Assembly: GCA_963681975.1 (NCBI GenBank)
Contig: OY820613.1
Span: forward strand, 3,945,926 to 4,009,925
Direction of reading: 5' to 3'
Length of the DNA: 64,000 nt
Source of the DNA: JANELJ01 sp024511395
GTDB lineage: Bacteria; Pseudomonadota; Gammaproteobacteria; GRL18
The first letter of the stretch is position 1. Every line of letters starts with the position of its first letter. Of the stretch, positions 44,588-51,823 are shown piece by piece. Under the pieces are notes generated by a model that saw nothing but the letters and a program-made list of their open reading frames with translations, was not told the DNA's origin and did no database searches. The position numbers and the translations under genes were made by a program.

Positions 44588-44908
44588 CTACTTCTTGCTC
44601 CATGCGTCAATCATATCCATAATTTTATCCCGGTCACCTTTCTCCAGTTGCCCTAGTTTCCTGAAAAACACTTCTTTTTCTTGTTCGTCAGTAACCTCAG
44701 TCTGGTCGTTATCAATCAAATAATCAGTAGTTACATCCAGAGCTTTGGCAATCTGAGCTAATTTTTCAGCGGAAGGGCGCTTAACTCCTTTATTCTCAAT
44801 TTCCCAAATGTAACTTTTCCCGGACCCTGTTTTTTCTGCAAGTTGTTCTAAAGTAAGGCTTTTTTGTTTGCGGAGCTTTTTGATTTTGGCCCCTAAAACA
44901 TTGGCCAT
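44588..44908 (-). CDS. XRE-family transcriptional regulator
   Basis: 106 residues: a Cro/C1-type helix-turn-helix (AKIKKLRKQKSLTLEQLAEK, then SGKSYIWEIENKG) and a C-terminal helical tail (EVFFRKLGQLEKGDRDKI). Its end overlaps the start of the ImmA/IrrE gene by 16 bp, the common repressor-protease pairing. It is divergent from the unknown pair at 45075-47203, with repeated AAGTTC-type sites between. It most likely represses itself and that pair, relieved by the protease; the latter is now split by an IS. Confidence 0.93.
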   Translation of the reverse strand: MANVLGAKIKKLRKQKSLTLEQLAEKTGSGKSYIWEIENKGVKRPSAEKLAQIAKALDVTTDYLIDNDQTEVTDEQEKEVFFRKLGQLEKGDRDKIMDMIDAWSKK

Positions 44909-44937
44909 AGCGATATCTCCTATAAGTTAAATTAAAA

Positions 44938-45016
44938 AAGTTCACTATAGAGATACTAAAGGTACTTGAAAACGATTAAAAAATCCAGTATGTTTTAAGT
45001 TCGCTATCTTGAACTT
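44938..45016. promoter_or_regulatory. Repeated operator-like sites between the XRE gene and the divergent pair
   Basis: The 11-mer AAGTTCRCTAT occurs twice (AAGTTCACTAT 44938-44948, AAGTTCGCTAT 44997-45007). The second is followed by GAACTT (45011-45016), making the inverted repeat AAGTTC-N8-GAACTT. The spacing places the sites over both divergent promoters. XRE regulators typically bind such short repeats. Confidence 0.6.
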
Positions 45017-45074
45017 CTGGTGTTGCTTTTCCGGGAATTTGCCGTTTTCTATTAAATGATGAGGATTTGAGCCT

Positions 45075-46250
45075 ATGCCAATTGTTCGTAACTTTATTCG
45101 TCGCTCTTCAGCACAGGGACTGCAGGAGTATTTTACCAATAAGCAGTTTCCTGTAACCGGAGTTGATTGGACACAAGATCAAGCCACGGTGGCTACCAAT
45201 GTGATCCAGATACTTGATCATTTTCCGGTAGAAGATCAAGTGAGATTACGGCTGGACGCTGAGCGCATCAATCAGATGTCTGATGAGATTGGACATGCTG
45301 CGTTGCTCAGTGCTGTGACTAATCCATCTACGTTTGCCGCCATGGAGTCAGCATTAGAGAGGAGTCGCTGGGTTTATTTGCATGAACCTGACAATTTCCG
45401 ACATGCAGAGGATATTCGATATGCGGATCAGTATCGTCATGGCCAAAATTGGGGTGGTTATCAGGTTGGCGTTGATCAGCCATTGCATACTGATCTCGCA
45501 TCGATGAATGCATTCAAGGAAAAGATAAAATCCCTTTTTGGGTTGGGTGAAAAGGTAAAGATCGAGCTGTTTGAGCGGTCGCTGCCTGACGACGATGGTA
45601 ATGATATTGATGTCGTTCAGGTCATGGTTTATCAGGAAGGGTTGCCTGATTCCTACCTCGAATTTGAAGGGGATGATGATATTGTCTCCCGTATTCGTCG
45701 CCCAGTATCAGAGCATGCTATTACCTATGCCGAGTCCAGCGGGGTAGTCGAAGTTGTTGCTTCCAAGCGTGAACGCAGAGATATCATCGCTAAAGCATTT
45801 ACTGAGGATTTACTTCAGCAGTCAGTTGATGCTGAAGTAGTACCTTTGCGTCGTTATAACCTTGATCCTTTGATGCAAGATCAAGCGCTGGACTGGGATA
45901 TTGAGGATGGTATTGAGTCGGTTCAAGTCGTTATGGTTAAAATGAAGGATCTAGCAGGAGACGGTCGTGTCACAATTGAAGTGCCAGCAAAAAGCAATAT
46001 GAGACTGCATGCCTATGGGAAAGAGTATTTTGATGAGTTTAGCCCACTAGATTCTGGATCTTTTGTTCCGACACAGGCCAAAATTAATATACGTTTCCAT
46101 CCTGAAAATGGCTCTGGTCGAGCTAAGGTATTACCAGTCAAAATTTCTATGCCGAACGGTTGTGATCTGCGGAGTAGGACAGAACGTGAGCGTTTAATTG
46201 GTGAGAAGTATCTAAAGCGATGGGGATTGGTTGAGGATGTTGAAGTATGA
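45075..46250 (+). CDS. Unknown protein, first gene of the XRE-controlled pair
   Basis: 391 residues, ATG 45075. No domain I recognise. It is soluble and acidic, without signal peptide or membrane helix. The N-terminal 120 residues are helical (LRLDAERINQMSDEIGHAAL). A middle beta-rich part contains VKIELFERSLPDDDGNDIDV and YLEFEGDDDIVSRIRRPVSE. The C-terminal third ends GEKYLKRWGLVEDVEV. Its stop overlaps the next start (ATGA), so the two products are probably made in fixed ratio. Position inside a defence hotspot under an XRE/ImmA-type switch suggests a defence or prophage-exclusion role; that is inference. Confidence 0.75.
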   Translation: MPIVRNFIRRSSAQGLQEYFTNKQFPVTGVDWTQDQATVATNVIQILDHFPVEDQVRLRLDAERINQMSDEIGHAALLSAVTNPSTFAAMESALERSRWVYLHEPDNFRHAEDIRYADQYRHGQNWGGYQVGVDQPLHTDLASMNAFKEKIKSLFGLGEKVKIELFERSLPDDDGNDIDVVQVMVYQEGLPDSYLEFEGDDDIVSRIRRPVSEHAITYAESSGVVEVVASKRERRDIIAKAFTEDLLQQSVDAEVVPLRRYNLDPLMQDQALDWDIEDGIESVQVVMVKMKDLAGDGRVTIEVPAKSNMRLHAYGKEYFDEFSPLDSGSFVPTQAKINIRFHPENGSGRAKVLPVKISMPNGCDLRSRTERERLIGEKYLKRWGLVEDVEV

Positions 46251-47203
46251 GTCAGCCACCAACCAAATTGAGCAGGAGCGCCCTGGCGCTTCTGCTTCGT
46301 CTGCTCAATAGTCCAACCTCATCCATTATTGGAAGCGTACTGTTCGATGACTTTCCCATACTGGCTGATGAACTGGTACAAAATGGTTGGTTAATTCCTG
46401 ATGGTGCTTTGAATCATTTGGTTGAGGGTAGTGATGAGATTGCCGAATTGATTTGGGATTCAGATTCTAGGGCTTTTCGTTATTTTTCTGTGGGAGCAGG
46501 GTGGGTACAAGTAAAATCTCAGCAGGTGAAACGCTACTCTGTCAAGACGGAAGTATTGCTGGCTTGGTTATCTGCAACGCTGGAGATAGGGACACTATAC
46601 CGAACAACCTGTCTGATAGAGGACAGGTTTTGGCATTTAGGCCGTACTCATATTGGCCAGTATCGGGTTAACATTTATTTTGTCCGGCGATTGGATAAGC
46701 CTGAGAATCAACGAGTATTTTTACAAGTGCTGAAACAGGAATCTGGCAGAGTCCCGGCAATTGTTATGAGTGCATCATCTCGGATTCCTGCTCTGATCAA
46801 TATGCCTTTAGATGTTGCGCTAACTCCCATTGAAAGTTTGCTTGTACGAACAGGCATGGATTCAAGAATGGATGAATCTGCACTGCTGGCAATATTGCGA
46901 GGATCCAAAAGTAGAGCTGAATCCAATGAGGGGATTGGGCTGCATTTTTCAACCGATTACCGAATGGTTAATTGGAATGGTGAGTCTTATAAATTTACCA
47001 AGAAGCAGGCAGCAGTAATGGAGGCGTTGTACCGTGAAGGGGGGCGGGCACATAAAGATCTACTACAAGCGGAAGCTAATACAGATGAAGCCATTCACCG
47101 TATTATGAGAAATAAGGTCAAAGGCGATTGGGTGACTCATCCTGTTTGGAATACGTTGCTTAAAGGTGAGGGCAATGGTTACTACTATCTGGCGACAGAT
47201 TAA
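46247..47203 (+). CDS. Unknown protein with C-terminal winged-helix-like region, second gene of the pair
   Basis: 318 residues, start overlapping the 45075 gene stop by four bases. No recognised catalytic motif. The N-terminus is helical (SRSALALLLRLLNS). A mixed central region contains WHLGRTHIGQYRVNIYFVRR. The last 75 residues (FTKKQAAVMEALYREGGRAHKDLL, split by turns) look like a winged helix with a C-terminal wing (GDWVTHPVWNTLLKG). This resembles the DNA-binding end of response-regulator-like or AbiEi-like proteins, so it may recognise DNA while its partner acts. Followed by a strong terminator, so the operon is just two genes. Confidence 0.75.
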   Translation: MSQPPTKLSRSALALLLRLLNSPTSSIIGSVLFDDFPILADELVQNGWLIPDGALNHLVEGSDEIAELIWDSDSRAFRYFSVGAGWVQVKSQQVKRYSVKTEVLLAWLSATLEIGTLYRTTCLIEDRFWHLGRTHIGQYRVNIYFVRRLDKPENQRVFLQVLKQESGRVPAIVMSASSRIPALINMPLDVALTPIESLLVRTGMDSRMDESALLAILRGSKSRAESNEGIGLHFSTDYRMVNWNGESYKFTKKQAAVMEALYREGGRAHKDLLQAEANTDEAIHRIMRNKVKGDWVTHPVWNTLLKGEGNGYYYLATD

Positions 47204-47217
47204 GTTTGACATTAAAC

Positions 47218-47240
47218 AAAAAGCCCAGTGATGGGCTTTT
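47218..47240 (+). terminator. Intrinsic terminator after the unknown pair
   Basis: AAAAGCCCA and TGGGCTTTT around a 4-base loop, 15 bp after the stop at 47203. About 135 bp of gene-free sequence follow before the convergent AbiEii gene. Confidence 0.88.
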
Positions 47241-47377
47241 GCTCTCGGGTCCTCTTTAAATTCCAGCGCGGCTAGAACCGAGTTTCCTCGGCGGCGAGTG
47301 GACACGGCTTTTAAGCAGCCCCGTACATATCCACTTGCAGAAACTATAGCCATATCCGCTTGGTTTAGCAAATCCTA

Positions 47378-48424
47378 TCATGTGATAGATCCAGCGACTT
47401 GATTGATTTCGGTTTCTAATTGTTGGATGGCTTCTATTATATCTGAAAACTTAGGAGGTTCCTGGTACATCATTCCTGCGTTGACCATATTTTCATAATC
47501 TGCTTGCAAGCCGTTTATTGTTTCCTCTTCTGGCAATAGTTTGAGGTTCCCGGATAAGCAGTCGTCATAATTAGCGTATTGAGTGTTAAAGAAAATCTTT
47601 TTGTGGCGAATCACGTCTTCAAAAAGTTCTCGGTTATTAATGGCTGTTTTCCCTGATGTATGTTTTGCCAGCATTGTTAGATCGTACCAGTGTCTGGAAA
47701 GCCGTTCCGCATTTTCTTTGATTTCTCCTCGATTACATTCAACGTGAATCAGTGTGGCTTTCTCCCAAAATGTTCGCTCTGGAGAAAGGACAACGACATC
47801 GCATGTTGGATAAGAAACACCTTGTGTTATTTGGGAAACATATGGAGTGATTGTGTGTACTTCATGGGGTTCAATGACATTTCTGCCACCTAATTCAATG
47901 AGTACCTGGCTTTTTAAATATTCGTCTGATGTTTCAACTACAGACGGAAAACTAATCCATATTTTTTCACCGGTTTCGTCAACATCAATACGGTGCTGAT
48001 CGGCTGTTGGCAATTTCGTAAGCTCTGCTTCGAGATACGGAATAACAGTTTCTATTGCGTAGGTCTTAACGTATCCTTTTAATCGATCGCTAAATTTTCT
48101 AATTTGGTTTTTGCTGGCATCTTCTGCAAAAGGATCAAATTTTTCTGGATGATCTTTGAAATCAGTATCATCGAAGAGTTTGTAGTCAAGGGTAATATCT
48201 ACATCTTCAGAGAAGCGATCAATGATACCGTAAATTTTTGATAGTGATGTCCCGCCTTTGAATGCCATTGGGTGAGCATCTGGTATAGAAAAAAGGGTCT
48301 GCAATGCCCAGCAGACCCAGATGTCTTTTTCGAGAACCGATGCCTGTCTACTGAGTTCAGCGGCGGACGTTTGAAGGATCTCTTTTTGATCGCGTGCTGA
48401 AAGTTCTAAGTAGTTTTCAGGCAT
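47378..48424 (-). CDS. abiEii: AbiEii/AbiGii-type nucleotidyltransferase toxin
   Basis: 348-residue toxin of the type IV AbiE system. The nucleotidyltransferase signature is FKGGTSLSK (GGTSLSK at 57-63) plus the metal-binding SEDVDIT (D74 and D76). AbiEii-type toxins modify tRNA or use GTP and arrest growth, giving phage abortive infection. The start overlaps the end of the antitoxin gene by 8 bp. Full-length and apparently active; AbiEi would neutralise it by repressing transcription rather than by complex formation. Confidence 0.92.
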   Translation of the reverse strand: MPENYLELSARDQKEILQTSAAELSRQASVLEKDIWVCWALQTLFSIPDAHPMAFKGGTSLSKIYGIIDRFSEDVDITLDYKLFDDTDFKDHPEKFDPFAEDASKNQIRKFSDRLKGYVKTYAIETVIPYLEAELTKLPTADQHRIDVDETGEKIWISFPSVVETSDEYLKSQVLIELGGRNVIEPHEVHTITPYVSQITQGVSYPTCDVVVLSPERTFWEKATLIHVECNRGEIKENAERLSRHWYDLTMLAKHTSGKTAINNRELFEDVIRHKKIFFNTQYANYDDCLSGNLKLLPEEETINGLQADYENMVNAGMMYQEPPKFSDIIEAIQQLETEINQVAGSIT

Positions 48425-49022
48425 ACATTACATCCTCACTATAGCTCTCGATAGCTTGTGTCATCCATTCTGGCTTCGCGGTAGAGCGAAGTGTTTCAAA
48501 CTCTTCGGGGCTGAGTCCTTCGCGTATACGACGAACTGTTTCAGCACTTACCTGTTTTTTTCCCAGATACCATAAAGCAGTCAATGCCAGTCCGGGCTTT
48601 TTACCCGCATGCTGAAGTTTTCGGCGGCTTGAGGTATGCATTAGCTTAACTGTCAGGTTGCCGACTTGAATTTCTCTTGATGGGCCACTGGTGTAATAAA
48701 CGGGTTTGGTTGGCATTTGGGTACTAATTTTGAAGCGTCTGGCCGCTTCCGCGCCATGAACCTGAATGACTTCACCGTGGTCTTTTGCAATCACTTCAAC
48801 AATACGAGAGACCTCAGGCATTACTTTGCCAACGAAGCGGCTTTTCTTGGGGCGAACGAATACGCCGCGAGCAACGCGTTCAATCACCCCTTCCTCAACA
48901 AGACGTGACATGGCCTTGTCGACGGCAGAGCGAGATCCAAGTTTAAGAAAACGGCTATTGGTGAAAGGTTCACCTCGCTGAACTCTTTGTACTCGATTTC
49001 TAATGGTCTCTGCTACAGACAT
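48417..49022 (-). CDS. abiEi: AbiEi-type antitoxin (DUF6088-like)
   Basis: 201 residues. The N-terminal winged helix (FLKLGSRSAVDKAMSRLVEE, then GVIERVARGVFVRPKKS) is the AbiEi DNA-binding domain. The C-terminal part (VIQVHGAEAARRFKIS, LALTALWYLGK) matches DUF6088-type antitoxins. It represses its own promoter, and a perfect 12-bp palindrome lies 18 bp upstream of the start. First gene of the abiE operon. Confidence 0.9.
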   Translation of the reverse strand: MSVAETIRNRVQRVQRGEPFTNSRFLKLGSRSAVDKAMSRLVEEGVIERVARGVFVRPKKSRFVGKVMPEVSRIVEVIAKDHGEVIQVHGAEAARRFKISTQMPTKPVYYTSGPSREIQVGNLTVKLMHTSSRRKLQHAGKKPGLALTALWYLGKKQVSAETVRRIREGLSPEEFETLRSTAKPEWMTQAIESYSEDVMYA

Positions 49023-49039
49023 GGTATAACCCTCTTGTT

Positions 49040-49072
49040 CATGTCAGAAAAACTAGCATATTTTCTGACATG
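49040..49072 (-). promoter_or_regulatory. Palindromic operator of abiE
   Basis: CATGTCAGAAAA (49040-49051) and TTTTCTGACATG (49061-49072) are perfect complements around 9 bases, just upstream of abiEi. AbiEi repressors are known to bind inverted repeats in their promoters. Confidence 0.75.
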
Positions 49073-49236
49073 TTGCAAGTATTAAGGTATTTCTGGTGCT
49101 TTGGTGTAAATATATTTAACACACTGAAATTAATAAGAAATACCACCATTTTTCCCACTTTTACCACCCCAAAATTTCCCACCACTAGACCCGCATCATT
49201 ACCTCACGTTTCCGCAACAACCATTAGGAGTACAAC

Positions 49237-49446
49237 GTGAGCGTAAATCATATGAATCAACGGCAATTAGCCAACCGCTGGGGAGTCAGTGAGGCCACAT
49301 TAGAGCGCTGGCGCGCTGAAGGCTTCGGCCCCGTATTTTTAAAGCTACGAGGTCGGGTGATGTACCGCCTCGAGGATATCGAGGCCTACGAGCAAGGCTG
49401 TCTGCGTAAAAGCACTTCTGAGCGTGTCGCAGGAGGTGAAGCATGA
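49237..49446 (+). CDS. AlpA/MerR-like small helix-turn-helix protein
   Basis: 69 residues, a single winged HTH: MNQRQLANRWGVSEATLERW then GPVFLKLRGRVMYRLEDIEA. The fold is typical for phage and island activators or excisionases. An in-frame ATG at 49252 (MNQRQ) is an alternative start. First gene of the rightward prophage block, overlapping the next ORF by four bases. About 210 bp separate it from abiEi and should contain the early phage promoter. Confidence 0.85.
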   Translation: MSVNHMNQRQLANRWGVSEATLERWRAEGFGPVFLKLRGRVMYRLEDIEAYEQGCLRKSTSERVAGGEA

Positions 49447-49985
49447 CAAATTTTTCTGGAAAAAATTTGGACCGCTCTGCGGACCGCGAAGCGGTGAACC
49501 CCAGGGATGGAGTGAGCAACCTGACTCTTCGACAAGCCCAAATTCTTTCAATTGGTGAGCTGGCTGGAGTTTCAGCAGTTGATCTGGTGAATCTCCAACG
49601 AGAGGCAAATGAGTCATTACGCAAGGCCAAGGTACTGAAAGACTGGGGCGAGGGTGCCATTGCCCTGAAGTATGACCACCAGGCCAAAGCCCTTCGTCAA
49701 CAGTTAGGTAAAGACACCGGCACTGTCCATTTTGATGATGAAGGTGTTCGTGTCACCTCTGACCTGCCTAAGAAACCTGTTTGGGACCAATCCAAGCTTT
49801 CCGAGATCGCCCAGCGCATTGCTGACAGTGGCGATGACCCCGCTGAGTTTTTAGATATCACCTACAAGGTCGCCGAGCGCAAATATACCGCATGGCCCGA
49901 AAACCTACGCGCAGTTTTTGAATCGGCTCGCACCTTGAAAACCGGCAAACCCACATTCCGTTTAAGCATTGCAGAGGAGCAATAA
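49443..49985 (+). CDS. Hypothetical phage early protein
   Basis: 180 residues, start overlapping the HTH gene stop. Predicted mostly helical (VDLVNLQREANESLRKAKVL) with a second helical block (SEIAQRIADSGDDPAEFLDI). No recognised motif. It belongs to the early operon (49.2-57.9 kb, genes overlapping or separated by at most a few bases outside one array). Position next to the Sak4-like recombination genes suggests an accessory role in phage DNA metabolism. Confidence 0.7.
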   Translation: MTNFSGKNLDRSADREAVNPRDGVSNLTLRQAQILSIGELAGVSAVDLVNLQREANESLRKAKVLKDWGEGAIALKYDHQAKALRQQLGKDTGTVHFDDEGVRVTSDLPKKPVWDQSKLSEIAQRIADSGDDPAEFLDITYKVAERKYTAWPENLRAVFESARTLKTGKPTFRLSIAEEQ

Positions 49986-49987
49986 TC

Positions 49988-50296
49988 ATGGCGATTTTTT
50001 CAAAAGAAACCGATTTTCTGGAAGCGCTTCGTAAGAGTAGTTTCGCGCTGGAGAGTCTGCCTGGAGAAATCGCTATTCCTGCGATTTACGAAGGTGTGAA
50101 GGCTGAATCCAAGCCATTGCTGTTAGCGACGGTTGATGACATTGCATTTGCCCAGCAGGGACTAAATAAGTCGTTGAGCCGTATCGTTGAACAGATTGAG
50201 TCACTTCGCCGCCTGCATGATATGGCACGTGGTCTTGGAGCTAAAGGTGCCGACTATGCGCTGGACTATATCCGTGAACATGGGGAGGTGAAGTAA
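49988..50296 (+). CDS. Hypothetical phage protein
   Basis: 102 residues, starting 2 bp after the previous stop and sharing one base with the next start. Helical C-terminal half (LNKSLSRIVEQIESLRRLHD). No recognised domain. Probably expressed together with the Sak4-like ATPase. Confidence 0.7.
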   Translation: MAIFSKETDFLEALRKSSFALESLPGEIAIPAIYEGVKAESKPLLLATVDDIAFAQQGLNKSLSRIVEQIESLRRLHDMARGLGAKGADYALDYIREHGEVK

Positions 50297-51252
50297 TGTC
50301 TTTTCCCATTATTACCGCTGATCAGCGGTTAGCAGAAAAGCGTGGTATCAAAGGCTGCATCCTTGGCCCATCGGGTATTGGTAAAACCAGCCTTCTTTGG
50401 ACAGTCGATGCAGACACCACTTTGTTCTTCGATCTAGAAGCCGGTGATCTGGCTGTTGAAGGATGGACAGGGGATACGATCCGTCCGCGTACATGGCAGG
50501 AATGTCGTGATTTTGCAGTATTTATAGGCGGTCCGAATCCAGCGCTGCGTGAAGAGCAGCCTTATAGTCAGGCTCACTATGACGCAGTGTGTGCCAAGTT
50601 TGGAGAACCTGCAACGCTTGATAAATACGATACGGTTTTCATTGATTCCATTACCGTGGCAGGACGTTTATGTCTTCAGTGGTGTAAAGGCCAACCACAG
50701 GCTTTTAGTGAACGAACCGGCAAACCGGATACTCGAGGTGCCTATGGTCTGCATGGGCAGGAGATGATTGCCTGGTTAACCCACCTGCAGCACACACGGA
50801 ATAAGAATATCTGGTTTGTAGGTATCCTCGATGAAAAGGTGGATGACTTCAATCGCAAGATATTTGTCCCTCAAATTGATGGTTCCAAAACGGCGCTTGA
50901 GCTGCCTGGCATCGTAGACCAAGTGATCACACTTGCTGAAGTCAAAAATGAAGAGGGTGGTAGTTACCGCGCCTTTATCAATCACACATTGAATCCCTAC
51001 GGCTATCCAGCCAAAGACCGCAGTGGACGTCTTGATGTGATTGAGGAGCCACACCTTGGCCGACTGATGACCAAAATTCATGGACCTGTAAAGCCTGCTA
51101 CTGAACGCCTCGAGTTTGGTGGTCTCGACCACACCACGGTGTTGCAAAAGCCAATTAACTTATCAACCGAATCCACGACTAGCGAAGCTCGCTCCTGTGC
51201 ATCTCTGCACTCGCGAGATACCGCTCATCCTGAACATAAAGGAGCCCAATAA
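50296..51252 (+). CDS. Phage AAA_24/Sak4-like RecA-fold ATPase
   Basis: 318 residues with Walker A GPSGIGKTS (about 24-32), a Walker B-like strand TVFIDSITVAG, and a RecA-type middle region (YGLHGQEMIAWLTHLQHTR). Phage nucleotide-binding proteins of this type (Sak4) act as minimal recombinases or annealing helpers with an SSB-like partner. The next gene fits that partner. The C-terminal 50 residues are low complexity. Confidence 0.82.
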   Translation: MSFPIITADQRLAEKRGIKGCILGPSGIGKTSLLWTVDADTTLFFDLEAGDLAVEGWTGDTIRPRTWQECRDFAVFIGGPNPALREEQPYSQAHYDAVCAKFGEPATLDKYDTVFIDSITVAGRLCLQWCKGQPQAFSERTGKPDTRGAYGLHGQEMIAWLTHLQHTRNKNIWFVGILDEKVDDFNRKIFVPQIDGSKTALELPGIVDQVITLAEVKNEEGGSYRAFINHTLNPYGYPAKDRSGRLDVIEEPHLGRLMTKIHGPVKPATERLEFGGLDHTTVLQKPINLSTESTTSEARSCASLHSRDTAHPEHKGAQ

Positions 51253-51812
51253 TGACGACTTGGAATGATTTTAACTCTGCTGATGATCAGAACAATTTTG
51301 ACTTAATCCCCAAAGGTACTCTTGTGAAAGTGCGGATGACTATTCGTCCTGGTGGTTATGCCACCCAAAGTAACACGACAGGCTCGGTGTATTTGAACTG
51401 TGAGTTTGTTGTTCTGGATGGACCTTATGCCAAACGCAAGATGTGGAGCCTGATTGGTTTGCACAGTCCTAAAGGTCCTGAGTGGGCAAACATGGGTCGG
51501 GCTTTTGTGAAAGGTATTCTGAATTCTGCGCGAGGCCTGCATCCACAGGACAACACACCCGAGGCACAGCAAGCTCGTCGTATTCAGGGCTTTGCCGATC
51601 TGGATGGGATTGAATTTGTGGCCAAAGTTGAGATGGACAAAGACCAGTATGGCGATGACAAGAATGTCGTCAAGACCGCGATTACGCCAGACCATAAAGA
51701 TTATGCCAGTGTGATGGGTAGTGCACCACGGCCACAAGCTACGGAACAGTCTTCTTCACCTGCTCAATCTGGTTTGGCAGCACCAACTGGTCGTCCCAGT
51801 TGGGCGCAATAA
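51252..51812 (+). CDS. DUF669-like phage protein, probable single-strand-binding partner
   Basis: 186 residues, overlapping the Sak4-like gene by one base. A beta-rich core (TLVKVRMTIRPGGYATQSN, then GSVYLNCEFVVLDGPYAKRK) and a disordered Pro/Ser/Gln/Ala tail ending RPSWAQ resemble SSB-like phage proteins and DUF669. The tail is where SSBs recruit partners. Assignment is by overall pattern and neighbourhood, not by a unique motif. Confidence 0.65.
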   Translation: MTTWNDFNSADDQNNFDLIPKGTLVKVRMTIRPGGYATQSNTTGSVYLNCEFVVLDGPYAKRKMWSLIGLHSPKGPEWANMGRAFVKGILNSARGLHPQDNTPEAQQARRIQGFADLDGIEFVAKVEMDKDQYGDDKNVVKTAITPDHKDYASVMGSAPRPQATEQSSSPAQSGLAAPTGRPSWAQ

Positions 51813-51823
51813 GGAGGTCAGGC

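Larger units (their letters stand above)
42173..44603 (-). pseudogene. ImmA/IrrE metallopeptidase split by the IS5-like element
   Basis: The 5' part (44603 to 43823) encodes 260 residues with the zinc-peptidase motif HELGHYMIH and the downstream Glu in NIEAEANTFAANLLMP. The frame ends at a TAG that straddles the IS edge. On the far side of the IS, 42318 down to TAA at 42173, the minus strand reads YSEEYGKTLTVLILDDVIRY and more. Removing the IS and one copy of AAAT rejoins the two in frame (EVVEHSI + YSEEYG) to a 308-residue protein. ImmA/IrrE proteases cleave partner XRE repressors; the XRE gene overlaps its start. The truncated protein retains its zinc site and might keep activity. Confidence 0.93.
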
